Assembly: GCF_947623445.1 (NCBI RefSeq)
Contig: NC_135244.1
Span: forward strand, 21,204,860-21,268,859
Direction of reading: 5' to 3'
DNA length: 64,000 bases
Origin: Clavelina lepadiformis
Taxonomy: Eukaryota > Chordata > Ascidiacea > Aplousobranchia > Clavelinidae
The notes beneath the pieces are model-generated. The model saw only the letters and a list, made by a program, of their open reading frames with translations. It ran no database searches and was not told the origin of the DNA. Both the position numbers and the translations under genes were made by a program. Positions 47,708 through 60,699 of this stretch are shown piece by piece (position 1 is the stretch's first letter; each line of letters starts with the position of its first letter).

Positions 47708-49932
47708 ATGGCTCAAACGAAACCAATAGAACTGATTCAGCTACCACGCAATAAGAAGCAACAGGAAGAAATTTACTCCCATGGACACAGCGAAAATGTT
47801 GTGAAAACCCCAAGAACACAATCCGAATCAAACGATGACGAACGACTTTTGTCAGGTTTCGTCCGTTCGGTTATGACGATAAATTTTCTTTATCTCGATC
47901 CAGTAACGTTCTTGTCACAGAAAATGCAATTCACTCGCCAATTTTGTATTTTTCTATAAATATTTATTATAAAACATTAATTTCTATAAATATTAGTTAA
48001 AAACTGACATCAAATTTTGTTTCAAAAGATTCCGACCAGTTCGAATGTTACCGAAAATTCTTTAATACGATTCGATGCCCCAAAATCGGTTGTCGTGGAG
48101 TTAGTCTTGCATGGAAAGGTTCGACGACACTGTCATATTTGCTATAGGTTTAAATACTGTACACTTTATAGAGAGCCTAAACAAATAGTTTTATCAGGAC
48201 CATTTCAGCATAAGAAAAGTCTAATAATAATTGGAGGGATTCTTGTCTTTTTGGCTGTGGCTTCTTTGTCAGCCGTTTTTACTTCAATTTCATATCGTAG
48301 CGGTCTAAAAGGCAAGTGACATTTAGAGCAGAAAAACATCTTTCGATTATTGTATGCTGGTATTGAAAAATAAAAGCAATGATAGTTATTGTTATTGACC
48401 GTAACGTTTGTCCATGTAAGCTTCTGTTCTACAAAATCTATAACCATTAATTTGATTCTGTTATCTACAAATTCGTGTTTTAGTCACAGAACGTTGCCCG
48501 ATGTTAAATTTAACCGACGGACTCAATGTGCAATGCACGAACGCCAACAAGAGGGAATCAGTTTGCTACTTTGCATGCACAAATGGCAAAAAACTTTATG
48601 TAAGTGCATGGTTTGCTGCTGAATCAAATCCATTCAACATGAATAATGAAGCCATTTAAACCTTGTTGTTAAAGTAAAGACAAGTATTAAATGACAACTG
48701 GTCTACGTTAACAGGGTGGTGCTCACTCGGTGTGCAACAATTCCAACCTTTGGTTGTCGGAAATTCCTTATTGTACGATAAGAGGTAAGATACATGAAAG
48801 GTAGAAAGAGAATAAGTAAGATCTAAAAAGTTTCAAAACTAAGGTATCAATCAATTAATCGATTAATCAATAAATATTAAACAATTAATCGATAAAGTGA
48901 CCAGCCGAATGCTGTTCCATATAATGTAGCTATTAAAATTGTCAGCCAAAATACGACAAAATCTTTCAAATTTCACGGAAACGTATTGAAACAAGAAAGG
49001 TTTCATACAGAAATAAGATAAACAAACCGTAAAAAAGTTCCAGTTTTCAGCATGATTAGTGGTAATATTCTCACTGTAGATTGCCCGTCATTGTCTTTGC
49101 CAGATGACATGGAAATAAAATGCAGCCACGACAAAAAAGTAGGATCAACTTGCACTTTTGCGTGCACTGGAGACAAAATAATTGAAGTTAGTTTAACAAA
49201 ATATTGCCTCACATCTTGCTGAAGATTAAGACCTTTCTGTTATAGCAAATCATCGCAAATCGAAAAGATGGAAATAAAAAACCTTTGTAATATAACTTTT
49301 GTTAACAAACTTTAAATAAGTTTTTATTTCACAGGGAAAAAGTTACACTTCATGCAATGAATCAAATCATTGGACATCTACACCTCCACGATGTACGCTT
49401 AAAATATGATTAAAAATTGTATAAATGCAAGAAATATTAGACAATATCTAAAGCACTTAAGTAATGTTTTGCGACATTTTTAATCATAGATTTATATTTC
49501 TTGACATTTTATTTATCAGGTTGCATATCATGGAAATCTTTAATGGATGACCTAAGCGTAATTCCTTTCACGACGTTAAAGGCGAGTCAAAGTTAATATG
49601 AACTGTACGATACTTCAGTATAAACTAACAAAGCTCACGCTAAAAAAAACGCGTTTTTTTGTCACATGCAGGTGGATTACGCCGAAGCGCATATCAATTG
49701 CAATGCAAAGCTAATTTTCAACAACTTCATAATTAAATACGAATGCACCTGTAAAGATGCTTTAATAGATCATTCTCAAACATGTCATTACTGGAATTCC
49801 CCACTAGGCTCTTGCAAGCACGCGCTCAGCTTCCTGGTGAGGGATATGAACAAGATTGATCCAGATAGGTTCCCAGTCCCTTGCGACCCAGAGAACATGG
49901 AAAAGCGATGCGACAGATCTCTAGATAAGTAA
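47708..49932 (+). CDS. Gene C, unit 2: type II membrane protein with two sushi domains
   Basis: It has the same nine-exon layout as unit 1 gene C. The tail begins MAQTKPIELIQLPRNKKQQE, the membrane exon reads LIIIGGILVFLAVASLSAVF, and the last exon keeps all cysteines and GSCKHALSFLVRDMNKIDPD. Both GC donor introns of unit 1 are kept. It appears intact. Confidence 0.8.
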
Positions 49933-50866
49933 CTTTGTGAACATTTTACAAATCTTTCCTTTCATTGTCTCCGTGTCTAACGTTTTGTCACTGAATGGAA
50001 TTCTTGCATGAAATGATCATTATTTTTATGACAATGATGTTGATGATCATGATTTTTATGACAATGATGATGATGATCCCGATCTTTATGACAATTGCGT
50101 AAACGTTGCTGATTTTATGTTTGTTACTTGGTTTAATGATTGACGAAAGTTTGTAAATATTACGGTGGAATATCTTATTACAGTTTAGCGTCTATACTAT
50201 ATAACGAACGTTTATAAACGATATAGTGGAATGCTGATATCTATTTATTGGTGACGTAATAAAACAAAAATTATGATTTTCATTAATGTAATTGCTGCTC
50301 ATTCACGACATATTTTTTAAGGCGTCTGCAGGCAGTAAACTCCAATTCCAAACGAATTCCTGAAATAGCCTACTAAGCTACTATTTTGTTGGTCATTCAC
50401 ATTATGCCAATGACGCATACCGACGTCACATATTAATAGTCTGAAATGACCTTGATAAAGAATCGCTGCTTAGTGGAGGCACTAAATTCTATAACAAAGA
50501 CATCATATAATTGATTTTTTTGTCGAAGTAATGCTCGTCGTGGCGCCGCATGGGAAGCTTTAACGTGAACAGTACATCAAACTGAGCATGATGTCCGACC
50601 TTTGATATCACAGCTTTGCTTCAGCTTTCTTTGGGCACCAATCAACTTCTGTACATTAACGTCCGTTAATGAAAAACTTCTTGCCTGTGAGTTGGGCGAC
50701 CAAGATCCAATTTTAACAGACAAGGCCGCAATAAAGAAAATAAAATTATAAAGCGTCAAAAATGACCGCTGGTCTTTCCAATGTTAAGAAGCATTTATGA
50801 CGTAACGCGACTACATGAAATGCGTAGTACAGAAATCTGTAAATCTAATGTTGAGCCATTTTCCAA

Positions 50867-51090
50867 TTGAGAGGTCTCAACTACGATGTCAGCAGAATGC
50901 CTCAGGAAAGAATTTTAAACCAAGTCATGCTTGCTACACCAAGTGGTAGAAGATCAATGGGCCAACCAGACACCAGGTGGTATACACATATATTGCTGAC
51001 CTGGCCTGGTCACGACTGGGTATTCCTTTGGTCGAACCGACAAACGTGGCGATAAAATTAATAGATTTGCAAAATTTGATTGTACGTTAT
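50867..51090 (+). mobile_element. LINE 3' end fragment, unit 2
   Basis: It is the copy of 35471-35700 with the same frame break, showing that the LINE fragment was already present and decayed before unit duplication. Confidence 0.65.
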
Positions 51091-51424
51091 AATATACACA
51101 GCATTACTTGTATAAATTTCACAACATAAACTAAATTAAATATTTTGTTTGCTTGGTTACACCGATGGTTAAAATTCTTTGCCGATAAAATTTATAGTCG
51201 CTGTCAAGCCGTTTGTTAGTGATTAGGCCTACATAGAAAGATTTTTGGGGAAAAACAGTATTTTCTTGGAAAGAGTGTGTGTGACTTCAGTCATTTGTTC
51301 TTGCTCATCACTTCCCCTCTTCTTCATCACGGCGCTATTGACCTAAATTTGCGGTTCAGTTTGTCTTGTTTTGCTATTGTAAGACATGTTGTTTAAAAAT
51401 AACTGATAAATTCATAAAGTACAA

Positions 51425-51736
51425 TTAGCCTATTAGAATACTGTTAAAGAACCAATGTTTTGCCTTGGTCAGCATCGACAATAGATCTTCGTCTTTGGCT
51501 TCTTCCATCAAGACTTTGCTCAGTGACGTTGTGAACCAAGAACCATTCACTTCATCACGATAAGCCGAGTTACCTACAACAATCGTAAAGAAATTCATTG
51601 CACAGATCCCAATCACAAGTACAAAATAGTTTGGGCTTGATTAACAGACCTGAAGCAGTTGCAAAAGCAAAAAGCATATCAGCATTGTCCTTGGCATTTC
51701 CCTCGCCATCAGCTTGTGCCTCATTCCTGAGCCAAT
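51425..51736 (-). pseudogene. Caspase p10-like fragment, unit 2
   Basis: Same two-exon fragment as 36031-36342 (DWLRNEAQADGEGN...ADMLFAFATASG, then NSAYRDEVNGSWFTTSLSKV). The cysteine of SLCKV is serine here. Large subunit absent. Confidence 0.78.
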
Positions 51737-51744
51737 CTGAAAGA

Positions 51745-52856
51745 AAATAACTCGATAATCTCGGTTTAAGAAAAATGTGAAGATATTTTCGAAAGTTTAG
51801 CAAAGTAAGTTGATAAGTTAAAAATTACCAATAAAGTAAAGTTGGTAAGTTAAAAATTACCAATAAAGTAAAGTTGGTAAGTTAAAAGTTATCAATAAAT
51901 TAAAGTTGGTAAGTTACTTTAAAGTAAGTAAATTTAGAATTACCAACATTTACAAATCACGATAACACTATATAGCTACTGTATAATAAATTTTTGTAAA
52001 AATTTAAACGATAGAATGTTTCAGTAGAATAGATTAACATCAAAGTTGTGCTAATTAGAATAATTTACTACTATTTTGTATCAAAAAAAAATTTACGTAT
52101 TCAAAATCATTGCGACGTGCGAGTCAGCACAAAGAATAGCACCAAGGACGTACAAAGTACTGACGCGGAAAAAAACTCGTTTTTAAAAACGTTTTTAAAT
52201 CTTTAACAAAACGTTTGCATAACAAAGTACAGCAGAAATAGATTGAACAATAGAGTTGGATGAGGTTGCACCACGACGTGCGCTTCTTAGCAAAATCGGT
52301 CAGGCGTGTCCGGCAGAATATCAGGATACTCCTAGCTCATTTATATCTGGCGTAGCGTGCAATCATTTGCTTAAAAGGGAACCGCTTCATTTTAAGTTGT
52401 TTTATGCATAGTAAGACAATTCATATTGCAATGACGTTACATACAAAACGTCATATCGAGGTCAATCCTATTTTGCATCTTTTTGATTTCTTAAAAAATA
52501 TTTCTTTCATTTTAATATACTGGGTTAACGCAGTAGAATTCGACGCGTATGTTTGTCAATTTACAAAAATGGAAGATACAGAGATTGCACATAGTAGAGA
52601 TTTTTTTATCATTTTGCAAAAACCTATATAATTTGCAAGAAATTTAAAAAGTTAGCCAAGGCACAAGTATTCTTGTTTTGCAGTTTCAATTTCATTCCGT
52701 CCATAGTTATATGTTAGTTAATATTAATATTAATAGTTAATATTAACTTATTTAAAGAAAATGTCAAGCAGAGGCAAGAATCAACACGGAGTATTTAGTC
52801 TACGTGCCAGTAAGGGAACAAATGATAGTATCAGTAGCTTGTTGTTAGATCTAGGA
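51745..52856. repeat. Unit 3 leader region with 32-bp minisatellite
   Basis: It matches the unit 2 leader nearly base for base, including three copies of the 32-bp repeat at about 51805-51920. No gene is seen. Confidence 0.75.
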
Positions 52857-53215
52857 CAACGGTTCCCAAGCTGGGGTCCGCGGACCAACTGGGGTCCGTA
52901 AAGAAGTTTCAGAGGGTCCGCAATGAGAATTAGTCTTTAAAGCTTTAAAGCAGTTTCAGAGGGTGGATATAGTACACGACATGAGAGTTGCGCTATCCAA
53001 AACCAAACCAAACATTGATGAGTTAATTGCAGCAAAACAAGTGCACCCATCCCATTAAACGCTTATCGTATTTGATAGTTTTTGATTTTTCTTATATTTG
53101 TGTGGTTTTTGCAATTTACTTATACCATTCTTTGATTTTGATAGGGCCACTAAATATCAAAATAATTGCAAAGGGTCCGCCAGGAAAAATTTTTAGAAAA
53201 GTTTGGGAACCGCTG
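52857..53215. mobile_element. hAT-like MITE, unit 3
   Basis: Same insertion site and ATCTAGGA duplication as 37457-37684 but longer in the middle. The left end reads CAACGGTTCCCAAG, slightly diverged. The unit 2 copy is probably an internal deletion of this form. Confidence 0.85.
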
Positions 53216-53322
53216 ATCTAGGAAGATAACAATTAGTCAATTGTAATAAGTGATAGGTGCTAAGGTTCGGTACAAACTCTATCCCTAAACACATTAACTC
53301 ATTTTTACTTCTGCTGGTTTTT

Positions 53323-55087
53323 ATGCTTTGTTCAGGTTTTCAACAGGACCAATGCGATGAAACTTTGCGTCGACATGAACAAATAGAACTTACTCTGTCG
53401 CCAGCATATGACCGCCAGCAGACTGCATCCTCCCTACCAGATATACACTCCAAGAACAATCCGTTGGTTCTGTCACAGTCGAAAGACAATCAACTGCTTC
53501 TGTCAGGTTTAAACAAAAAACATAATGCGTTGATCTTTTCCTTAGAATTGTTGTTTACAGAAAGTTTTACATGAATTGTTCCCCCATAGATACCGATAAA
53601 GTGAAAAGTGAAGAGCAATTGTTTGATACAGCTCAGCATTCCAGAAACTGCTGCCATGGAATTATTGAAAAATGGAAAGGTATGAATGAACGTTTAATAG
53701 CATTTAAATAAGCGTTCTTGAAACGTGAATGAAGGCATCAAAGTGCATACATTGCTTTAATTAGAATTATCTGGACTTAAAAAATTTCTAATTATTGGAT
53801 GGCCTCTTGTACTCCTCGGTCTTGTATCTTTGTCAGTATATCTTATTCCACTCTTACAACGTCCGGATACATCAGGTAAGTACACTTATTACAAAATTGT
53901 CTGATTTCGAAAAGGAGCTTAATGCATTAGGCTTGTACAATGACTGTAGTGGTGAAATATCTGATAAATTACTAATAAAAAAAGGAATAACTTAATTTAT
54001 ACCAAACTTTTATGTCTTGTATTGAAACTGGTTTATCAAACTCTAGTCAGGTTGACTTCTAATTTAAAGCCTATTTATTTTCCGAAAACTTTCACTTGAA
54101 TTTAACCGATGGACTTTCAATAGAATGCACAGATATAATTAAGACAGGACCTGTTTGTAGCCTGAGTTGTATCTTTAACAAAACACCATTTCTTAGAATG
54201 CCCTGTGTTAACTTTGAAAAATGACTTGAAGATGGAATGCAGCAATGGTGACAAGATTGGGTCAATTTGCACATTTACATGCACAGGAGACAAGAAAGTT
54301 CTGGTAAATATGACATAACTTATAACTATTCATATTTTACTTAAGAATGGTTCGATATTTGTTTCAAAACGAAATAATTGATATAAACCATGGTCGGTTT
54401 GCATATTTGTTTCTAGAAACATTTCAGAAAGCGATTAGGAGTTTTTGCAACTCCACAAAAGATTTTATTGATATCTATAAGTTATGTAACTTTATATTTA
54501 ACAGGGAGAAGGTAACATTTCATGTAACGAATCAAGTCTTTGGTCATCAGCAGCTCCAAATTGTAAGTACTATACTGTATATACCAAAAAAAAGACATAA
54601 ACAAAACTATACCAAAGTAATAAAGTAATAGTTGGCAATATATATTTTAAATTTAATTTTTGTTTGTCTTGGCTTTAAAAATCAGGTTGCCTGTCTTGGA
54701 AATCTTTAATGGATAGTCTGAACGTGCTACCCTACACTAACTTTCACGTAAGTTTCGCTCAGCAACAGTTGTAAGACATCTCTTCAGAAGCAAACCAGAT
54801 TCTCAGAAAACCATTTTTATTGCACGCAGGTGAAGTATGGTGATGCGAACGTTAAATGCTATACAAAGATAAGTTTCATCAACTTGGAGCTTAACTACAA
54901 TTGCAACTGCAAGGACGTTTCGACAGAACGTTCTCAAACATGTCATTTCCGGAGATCTTCCTCCGGTTCATGCGAACACGCGCTCAGTTTCCTGGTAAGG
55001 GATATGAACAAGATTGATCCTGCCAGATACCCCAGTCCTTGTGACCCAGAGAACATAAAGAAAGAATGTGATAGATCTTTAACTTAA
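53323..55087 (+). CDS. Gene A, unit 3: type II membrane protein with one sushi domain
   Basis: Same seven-exon layout as unit 1 gene A. The last exon is open (GSCEHALSFLVRDMNKIDPA), unlike unit 2. The tail reads CDETLRRHEQIELTLSPAYD. The start is uncertain for the same reason as in unit 1. Confidence 0.75.
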
Positions 55088-55439
55088 CAACGTTGCAGAA
55101 ATTTCGTATATTAGTATCTTCATGGAGTAATTTTACTTGTAATTATCTGATTGTGATTGTATAAATATATCAATGCAGACTGTGCTAGACTGAAATTTAC
55201 TTAAAGTACTTACATACTCACTTACTCATTTACTTACTTACGGCTTCTTATATGGAGTTACGGTAAAGACACTGAGTCTTACTAGACCGCACTATGCAAT
55301 GAAGTCAGTGTCTTAAATTAAACATTTATTGCTTGACTCCATCTGACTACAGATGGTGAGTGCTTGCCAGGCTAAAGCTCGCTCATATAGACTCTATATC
55401 TGAATTTCATCAAAACACTCTAGATAAAGAAGGTTTAGA

Positions 55440-55515
55440 CTCTAGAGTCAAAGGTCAAAAGTCAAGAGTCAAAAGTCAAAAGTCAAAAGTCAAAAGTCAA
55501 AAGTCAAAGGTCAAA
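55440..55515. repeat. (AAAAGTC)n short tandem repeat
   Basis: About nine copies of a 7-bp unit AAAAGTC or AAAGGTC. Units 1 and 2 have only two or three copies at the matching place, so it expanded in unit 3. Confidence 0.9.
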
Positions 55516-55696
55516 GTCTGAAATTAGAACTGAAAGTGACAAGACAAACGTAGATGCTGAGGCAGAGCATTTATTTCTCCTTGACTCGAGAGCGTCAACT
55601 AGCGACAAGAAGAATACCATTCAACGGTCGGTATACGCCAGTATCATTCCTTTATAGCATGCAATTGTTAGAAATGTCTGGATTTCGGTTTTTCAG

Positions 55697-55904
55697 CGAT
55701 GCGAAAAATTCTCGACCAGGGTTTATGCCGTTACGAGCAGTTGCAAACAACAGACAGAACTAATAGATTATACAAGAAGAGAAAATCGATGAGAAATGAT
55801 ATGCAAAGAACAAAGGCCTTCAATGGACGTTACAATAATATGACTATACCACTGACAGATTGCGTTTTTCAAGATATAGGCAATTGGAGTAAAAAAAAAG
55901 TCAG
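55697..55904 (+). CDS. Orphan conserved exon, unit 3
   Basis: Counterpart of 23690-23897 and 40207-40414, open throughout, with acceptor and donor kept. Family unknown. Confidence 0.4.
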
Positions 55905-56040
55905 GTAAGCAGCTTACTTAATTTCGTTAACAAAATTTGGCTGAAACTTAACTGCACTCTCTCGAAAGACTTGAAACCACACTTAAGGTGGTTATATAAG
56001 TTGATAAAGTAACTTTCGGGCAATGCTTGTTCATTTGAAG

Positions 56041-57007
56041 GGTAGTTGATCAGCTGAGTGACATTTCATTTGAGTGACAGCTCATTTGAGTGACACATTC
56101 TTTTAACGTTCATTTGAGTGACAAATAATTCATGCTCAACTGAGTGACAGTTCATTTGAGTGACAGTTCATTTCAATTTAAAGATCAGAACATTGTTTGC
56201 GCTAAGCTTCTTAGAGGCTGACGCAATACCATCTGCATTTGCAGTTCTTTCACAAGACGCTTCATCAAATGAGGCAGAAATTTTCAGATATTTCGAAGAA
56301 GTGTACGTTTTAGGCCGCCCAATCCAAACCGCAACGCGCCGAGGAGGACGACCAATCAACCGTCGCCCTACAAATCGACACCTACCCCTCTTCCCACCTG
56401 ATTTTTGGAGTGTCAGCCAACTCCAACAATCGGGTCTTGCACGTACAAATAACATCCCGAAGGCCTGGCATCACCCTTTCAATGCAATTGTTAACAGATA
56501 CCACCAAAGCATTTTCAAAATAATTGAAGAGTTTCAAAGCGAGCATCATAGAGTTTCCCAAGAACTCTTTGGCCTTGAATTTGGTGCATCGACACCATTG
56601 CGCCGATCGCGTATGACAAGGCAAAAAGAAACCCGCATTGGAAATTTGTTTTCCCAGCAAGAAGACCTTCCACAGAAAGTATTTCTCCGCCGAATTGCGC
56701 GTAATTTGAAGATCGGACCAACTGCGGAACTAACAGAAGAATTCGACGAGATGGTTGAGGATTCTTAGTTGTTTTTTCTCTAAACTTGTCTTGTGTGTGT
56801 TGTCATCTGTGCATTTACTAATTAACAGCAACTGTAACTTAATCAACAAATGTCAATCTGTCACTCAAATGAATTTCACTGTCCTTATCAATGTGTCACT
56901 CAAATGAATTAAACAGTACTTATCAATGTGTCACTCAAATGAACTGCAATTATGTCACTCAAATGAACTGTCACTCAAATAAACTGTCACTCAGCTGATA
57001 TACAACC
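56041..57007 (+). mobile_element. Mutator-like DNA element with subterminal repeats, unit 3
   Basis: Same insertion as 40551-41503, with the CATTTGAAG 9-bp duplication. The inner frame (56160-56768, 202 codons) is longer than in unit 2 and reaches ELTEEFDEMVEDS. It carries the MULE-type C-terminal block LARTNNIPKAWHHPFNAIVN but no catalytic core. Repeats TCATTTGAGTGACA (left) and TGTCACTCAAATGA (right) occupy both ends. Confidence 0.85.
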
Positions 57008-57821
57008 CATTTGAAGATCCAGAATACTATTAATATAAGATTAGTCTAGTTATGGAAACAAGTTTTAGTGGTTGTGACATAAGTTAATCAAAACTATAAC
57101 AGCGCCTAGTTAAACCATATGAACTTAATTCTTCAATTAAATCAAAGCAAAGCACATGAAGTTTTTACAGTTTCGAAATAGCAACGTTTCCTCCTCGGTT
57201 GTGTGACGTAATATGGGTTCTTTTATTGGTGACTCATTCTAAAAGTAGTTTAATTTTTTTCTCCATCACTCGTTTTTAAAAGCGCGATCTTACCAATTTA
57301 ATAACGTCAATTAAGATAATTAAATACAACTTAGCGATTTAGTTATGCAATATTTATTGAGCTTATGCTTCATTTTGTTTGCGCGATAGATAATTCCTGA
57401 TATTGCTTTAACAATTTCTCTTTGCTTGTATAAGATATTAATTATTGTTTCTTTATCTTTCATCTCGGGCTGCTGACAGATCAAAAGTTGCGGTATTGTG
57501 TAATCAGTTTTGATAAAATTGTAAGCTTGCAGCTAAATATGCAACGTGTAGTGATGACTTACTATAGCAGTTTCTGAGTGCACGTCTTTTGCCTCGTTCT
57601 TCTCAAAAAATTTTCCATTGAAACTGTATATATTTTTGTAGAAAATGACAAATAAAATGTGGAAACACTTTGTGAAAAAGTTGCCAACAAAATATAGTAA
57701 GAAAGTTGCTGCAAGCCAGTTTCATAAGTAGTATAGTGTTGGGGCCTCACGAGTCCCCCCGTCGGAGCTCCGTCGGCGCACTGTCGGCGCCGGCGCACCA
57801 GCGCCATCCACCGGTCGACTT

Positions 57822-57925
57822 TTTAGAAATGTATCATTTTTTTGCGGTCGAGTTTTTCAAATGTATCATTTTTTTGCGGTCGAGTTTTTCAAATGTATCA
57901 TTTTTTTGCGGTCGAGTTTTTCAAA
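57822..57925. repeat. 32-bp tandem repeat in the left TIR
   Basis: Three copies of a unit AAATGTATCATTTTTTTGCG then GTCGAGTTTTTC. The right TIR has a single copy. Confidence 0.85.
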
Positions 57926-58854
57926 TGTATGATTCTTTGTGACATCAGAAACTTGAACATCTTTTATGGATATGTAATGAAAAAAAATAGTTAGGTCATA
58001 GTTTCAAAAGCGTAATACCGTGTATTGCACCACGCATACAAGAATAGTGAAATGGTGAAACTTATGATTGCTAAAGTGAAATATCGGTTTTTTGTGGATA
58101 TACAAGTAATGAAAGAATCAGTCATGTCATAGTGTGTGGTAGAAAAGAAAAGTGATGTCATAGTGATGTCATAGTGATACGTATTATTTCTAAAGGGTGA
58201 ACATCTTTGGTGAATATCTAATGAAAAAGTTAGTTACGTCATAGTTTCAGAAGCATAATACCTTGTGAACCAATTGGATTCATCTAGATAATAATACCAT
58301 GTGAACCAATTGGATTCATCTAGAGAATGTGAACATTATATTTACAAGTCCAGGCCTGCCCGCGTAATCTATCCTAATTTGTTTTGGTTATAGCAAAACA
58401 GCTTATTGACAACAATTGGTTATAAAATCTATCACGTTTTGAGTTGGTGACAGGAAGTCGTAATCTATACTAATTTGTTTTGGTTATAGCAAAACAGCTT
58501 GTTGACAACAGTTGGTTATAAAATCTGTCACGTTTTTGAGCTAGTGACAGGAAGTCACTTGCATCCGGATACATATTTTACTTGAGTGACAGGTTAAAAA
58601 GTAAATGATTACACAGTTGTGATGCAATGAGGTGATTCGGGTACGTTACAATGCGAAATAAACCGGATATAATACTGTCCCGAGTACTATCACGTTTCGA
58701 GAAAAAAGCTGGTGTCGGGATATAATTGAACAGGCAAGCTAGCATATGTTACTATTGTTATAATCTTATGGTGTAATCAATTAAAATCAGTGTGAGCAAA
58801 CTTATTTCACATCAATAATGAATAATATTGGATCTTACTATACTATATTACTAT

Positions 58855-60699
58855 TGTAACCAAACTTTCTTTGACCAGGAATCTTCCCGCTCTAACGGCT
58901 AGTCACTTAGCCGGTTTTGCCTTGTTAACTTTTAATGGCATTTTACTTAATAAAAACGATCATCTCTCACTGAAACCGAAACGTAACTGCCCACAACCGT
59001 CGCCCAGCCGCGCACAGTACTACACCAAACAAATTCCACGCGATGAAGGAATCAACGTGGAACGTAAAACACGATACTAATTTAGCCTTTGGGGTAACTA
59101 CGTGAGACGTCACAAGAGATTTGATAAAAACAGGTGTACAAGAACAAGTAAAAGAACATAAACAAGTAAAATACGGCAGACCGTGAACATGCATAAAAAC
59201 AACACAATGCAAAGAAAAGACGGTGTATAATGTGGTGTCTACAAAACAGGTGCATAAAATAATCTCGTGACATCGCCCCCCCGTTCAGTTCTTTTTCGTC
59301 CCCGGAAAAGTTATTCAATATCCGGGTAAACGACCATCGTTCGTAGCTCTAATCGTTTGGCGCTCCGTTGTTGATGAGCACCCCGCAACCCAAACCGACC
59401 GTCCAGCTTGGTGAACATCCGTCCCCTGGTGTCGCTGACGACTCCACTGCACAAAAATCACTCGATTGGCTCACTTCGTGATCGTACCGAGACAAACTTA
59501 CGCCCCTAATGAGCTGCTTGCTGGCTGGAGCAGACTCAGCGGCCTGCTCTACGGGAGCGGGAGTTTCAACAGCTTGTTGTGCTGAAGCTGACTCAGCGGC
59601 CTGCTCTTCGGGAGCGGGAGTCTCGGCAGCTTCTTCGGCTGGAGCGGACTCAGCGGCCTGCTCTTCGGGAGCGGGAGTTTCGATAGCTTCTTCAGCTGGA
59701 GCAGACTCAGCAGACTGCTCTTCGGGAGCGGGAGTTTCAATAGCTTCTTCAGCTGGAGCAGACTCAGCAGACTGCTCTTCGGGAGCGGGAGTTTCAATAG
59801 CTTCTTCAGCTGGAGCAGACTCAGCAGACTGCTCTTCGGGAGCGGGAGTTTCAATAGCTTCTACCGCACATATACGTTTTCGGACAGCGAAAGCCAATGA
59901 AGATATTGCTCTGTCGGCATCGAATTGAGTCCCCTTTAATACTCGACATTTGTTACTTTCCGTAGAACAAATGGGCGGCCTCGCTTCGGTACCTCTTTTC
60001 ACCAACTCATCGTACTCCAAGTCGAAAAGCGACAAGTCTCTGCCTCGTACATCCCAGCTTAAATCTTCATCCAAGCTGTTAATTAAAAGATGTTTCCTTA
60101 AAGCGGGATTCGCTTCAATCATCGTACAAAAAGCGTCGAAGCGGTTGAAGAAGCTTAGGAAATCTTCGTTGGGCTCATATTTTGGCGGCGGAATAGCAAA
60201 GTAGATGCTGGACATCGTGAAACTTCCAAACGTTTATGGGAATAGTTTCGTTGACTGCGGGATCCTGGCGCGCTCGCCAATTGTAACCAAACTTTCTTTG
60301 ACCAGGAATCTTCCCGCTCTAACGGCTAGTCACTTAGCCGGTTTTGCCTTGTTAACTTTTAATGGCATTTTACTTAATAAAAACGATCATCTCTCACTGA
60401 AACCGAAACGTAACTGCCCACAACCGTCGCCCAGCCGCGCACAGTACTACACCAAACAAATTCCACGCGATGAAGGAATCAACGTGGAACGTAAAACACG
60501 ATACTAATTTAGCCTTTGGGGTAACTACGTGAGACGTCACAAGAGATTTGATAAAAACAGGTGTACAAGAACAAGTAAAAGAACATAAACAAGTAAAATA
60601 CGGCAGACCGTGAACATGCATAAAAACAACACAATGCAAAGAAAAGACGGTGTATAATGTGGTGTCTACAAAACAGGTGCATAAAATAATCTCGTGACA
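58855..60699 (-). mobile_element. Young LTR retroelement, gag only, nested in the long-TIR element
   Basis: Two 418-bp LTRs (58855-59272 and 60282-60699) read as identical, with TG...CA ends on the minus strand and a 4-bp CTAT duplication. A primer-binding-like TTGGCGAGCGCGCCAGGATC follows the 5' LTR and a G-rich tract precedes the 3' LTR. One Gag-like frame (59349-60215) is open; there is no pol. Identical LTRs mean a recent insertion, and the element looks whole as a non-autonomous form. Confidence 0.92.
59349..60215 (-). CDS. Gag-like protein with 19-residue repeats in the young LTR element
   Basis: The 288-codon frame begins MSSIYFAIPPPKYEPNEDFL, like a Gag N-terminus. Its middle is about six copies of EAIETPAPEEQSAESAPAE, a proline- and glutamate-rich 57-bp tandem repeat. 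No zinc knuckle or protease is seen. The opposite-strand frames over the repeat are shadows. Confidence 0.75.
   Translation of the reverse strand: MSSIYFAIPPPKYEPNEDFLSFFNRFDAFCTMIEANPALRKHLLINSLDEDLSWDVRGRDLSLFDLEYDELVKRGTEARPPICSTESNKCRVLKGTQFDADRAISSLAFAVRKRICAVEAIETPAPEEQSAESAPAEEAIETPAPEEQSAESAPAEEAIETPAPEEQSAESAPAEEAIETPAPEEQAAESAPAEEAAETPAPEEQAAESASAQQAVETPAPVEQAAESAPASKQLIRGVSLSRYDHEVSQSSDFCAVESSATPGDGCSPSWTVGLGCGVLINNGAPND

Noticed and set aside
55440-55515. Regularly spaced repeats resembling a small array
   Set aside because: Seven-base units without spacers are a simple tandem repeat, not a CRISPR array.
59509-59928. Long plus-strand frame rich in Ala, Ser and Gly
   Set aside because: It is the reverse shadow of the 57-bp Gag repeat; any frame stays open over a repeat whose unit is a multiple of three.
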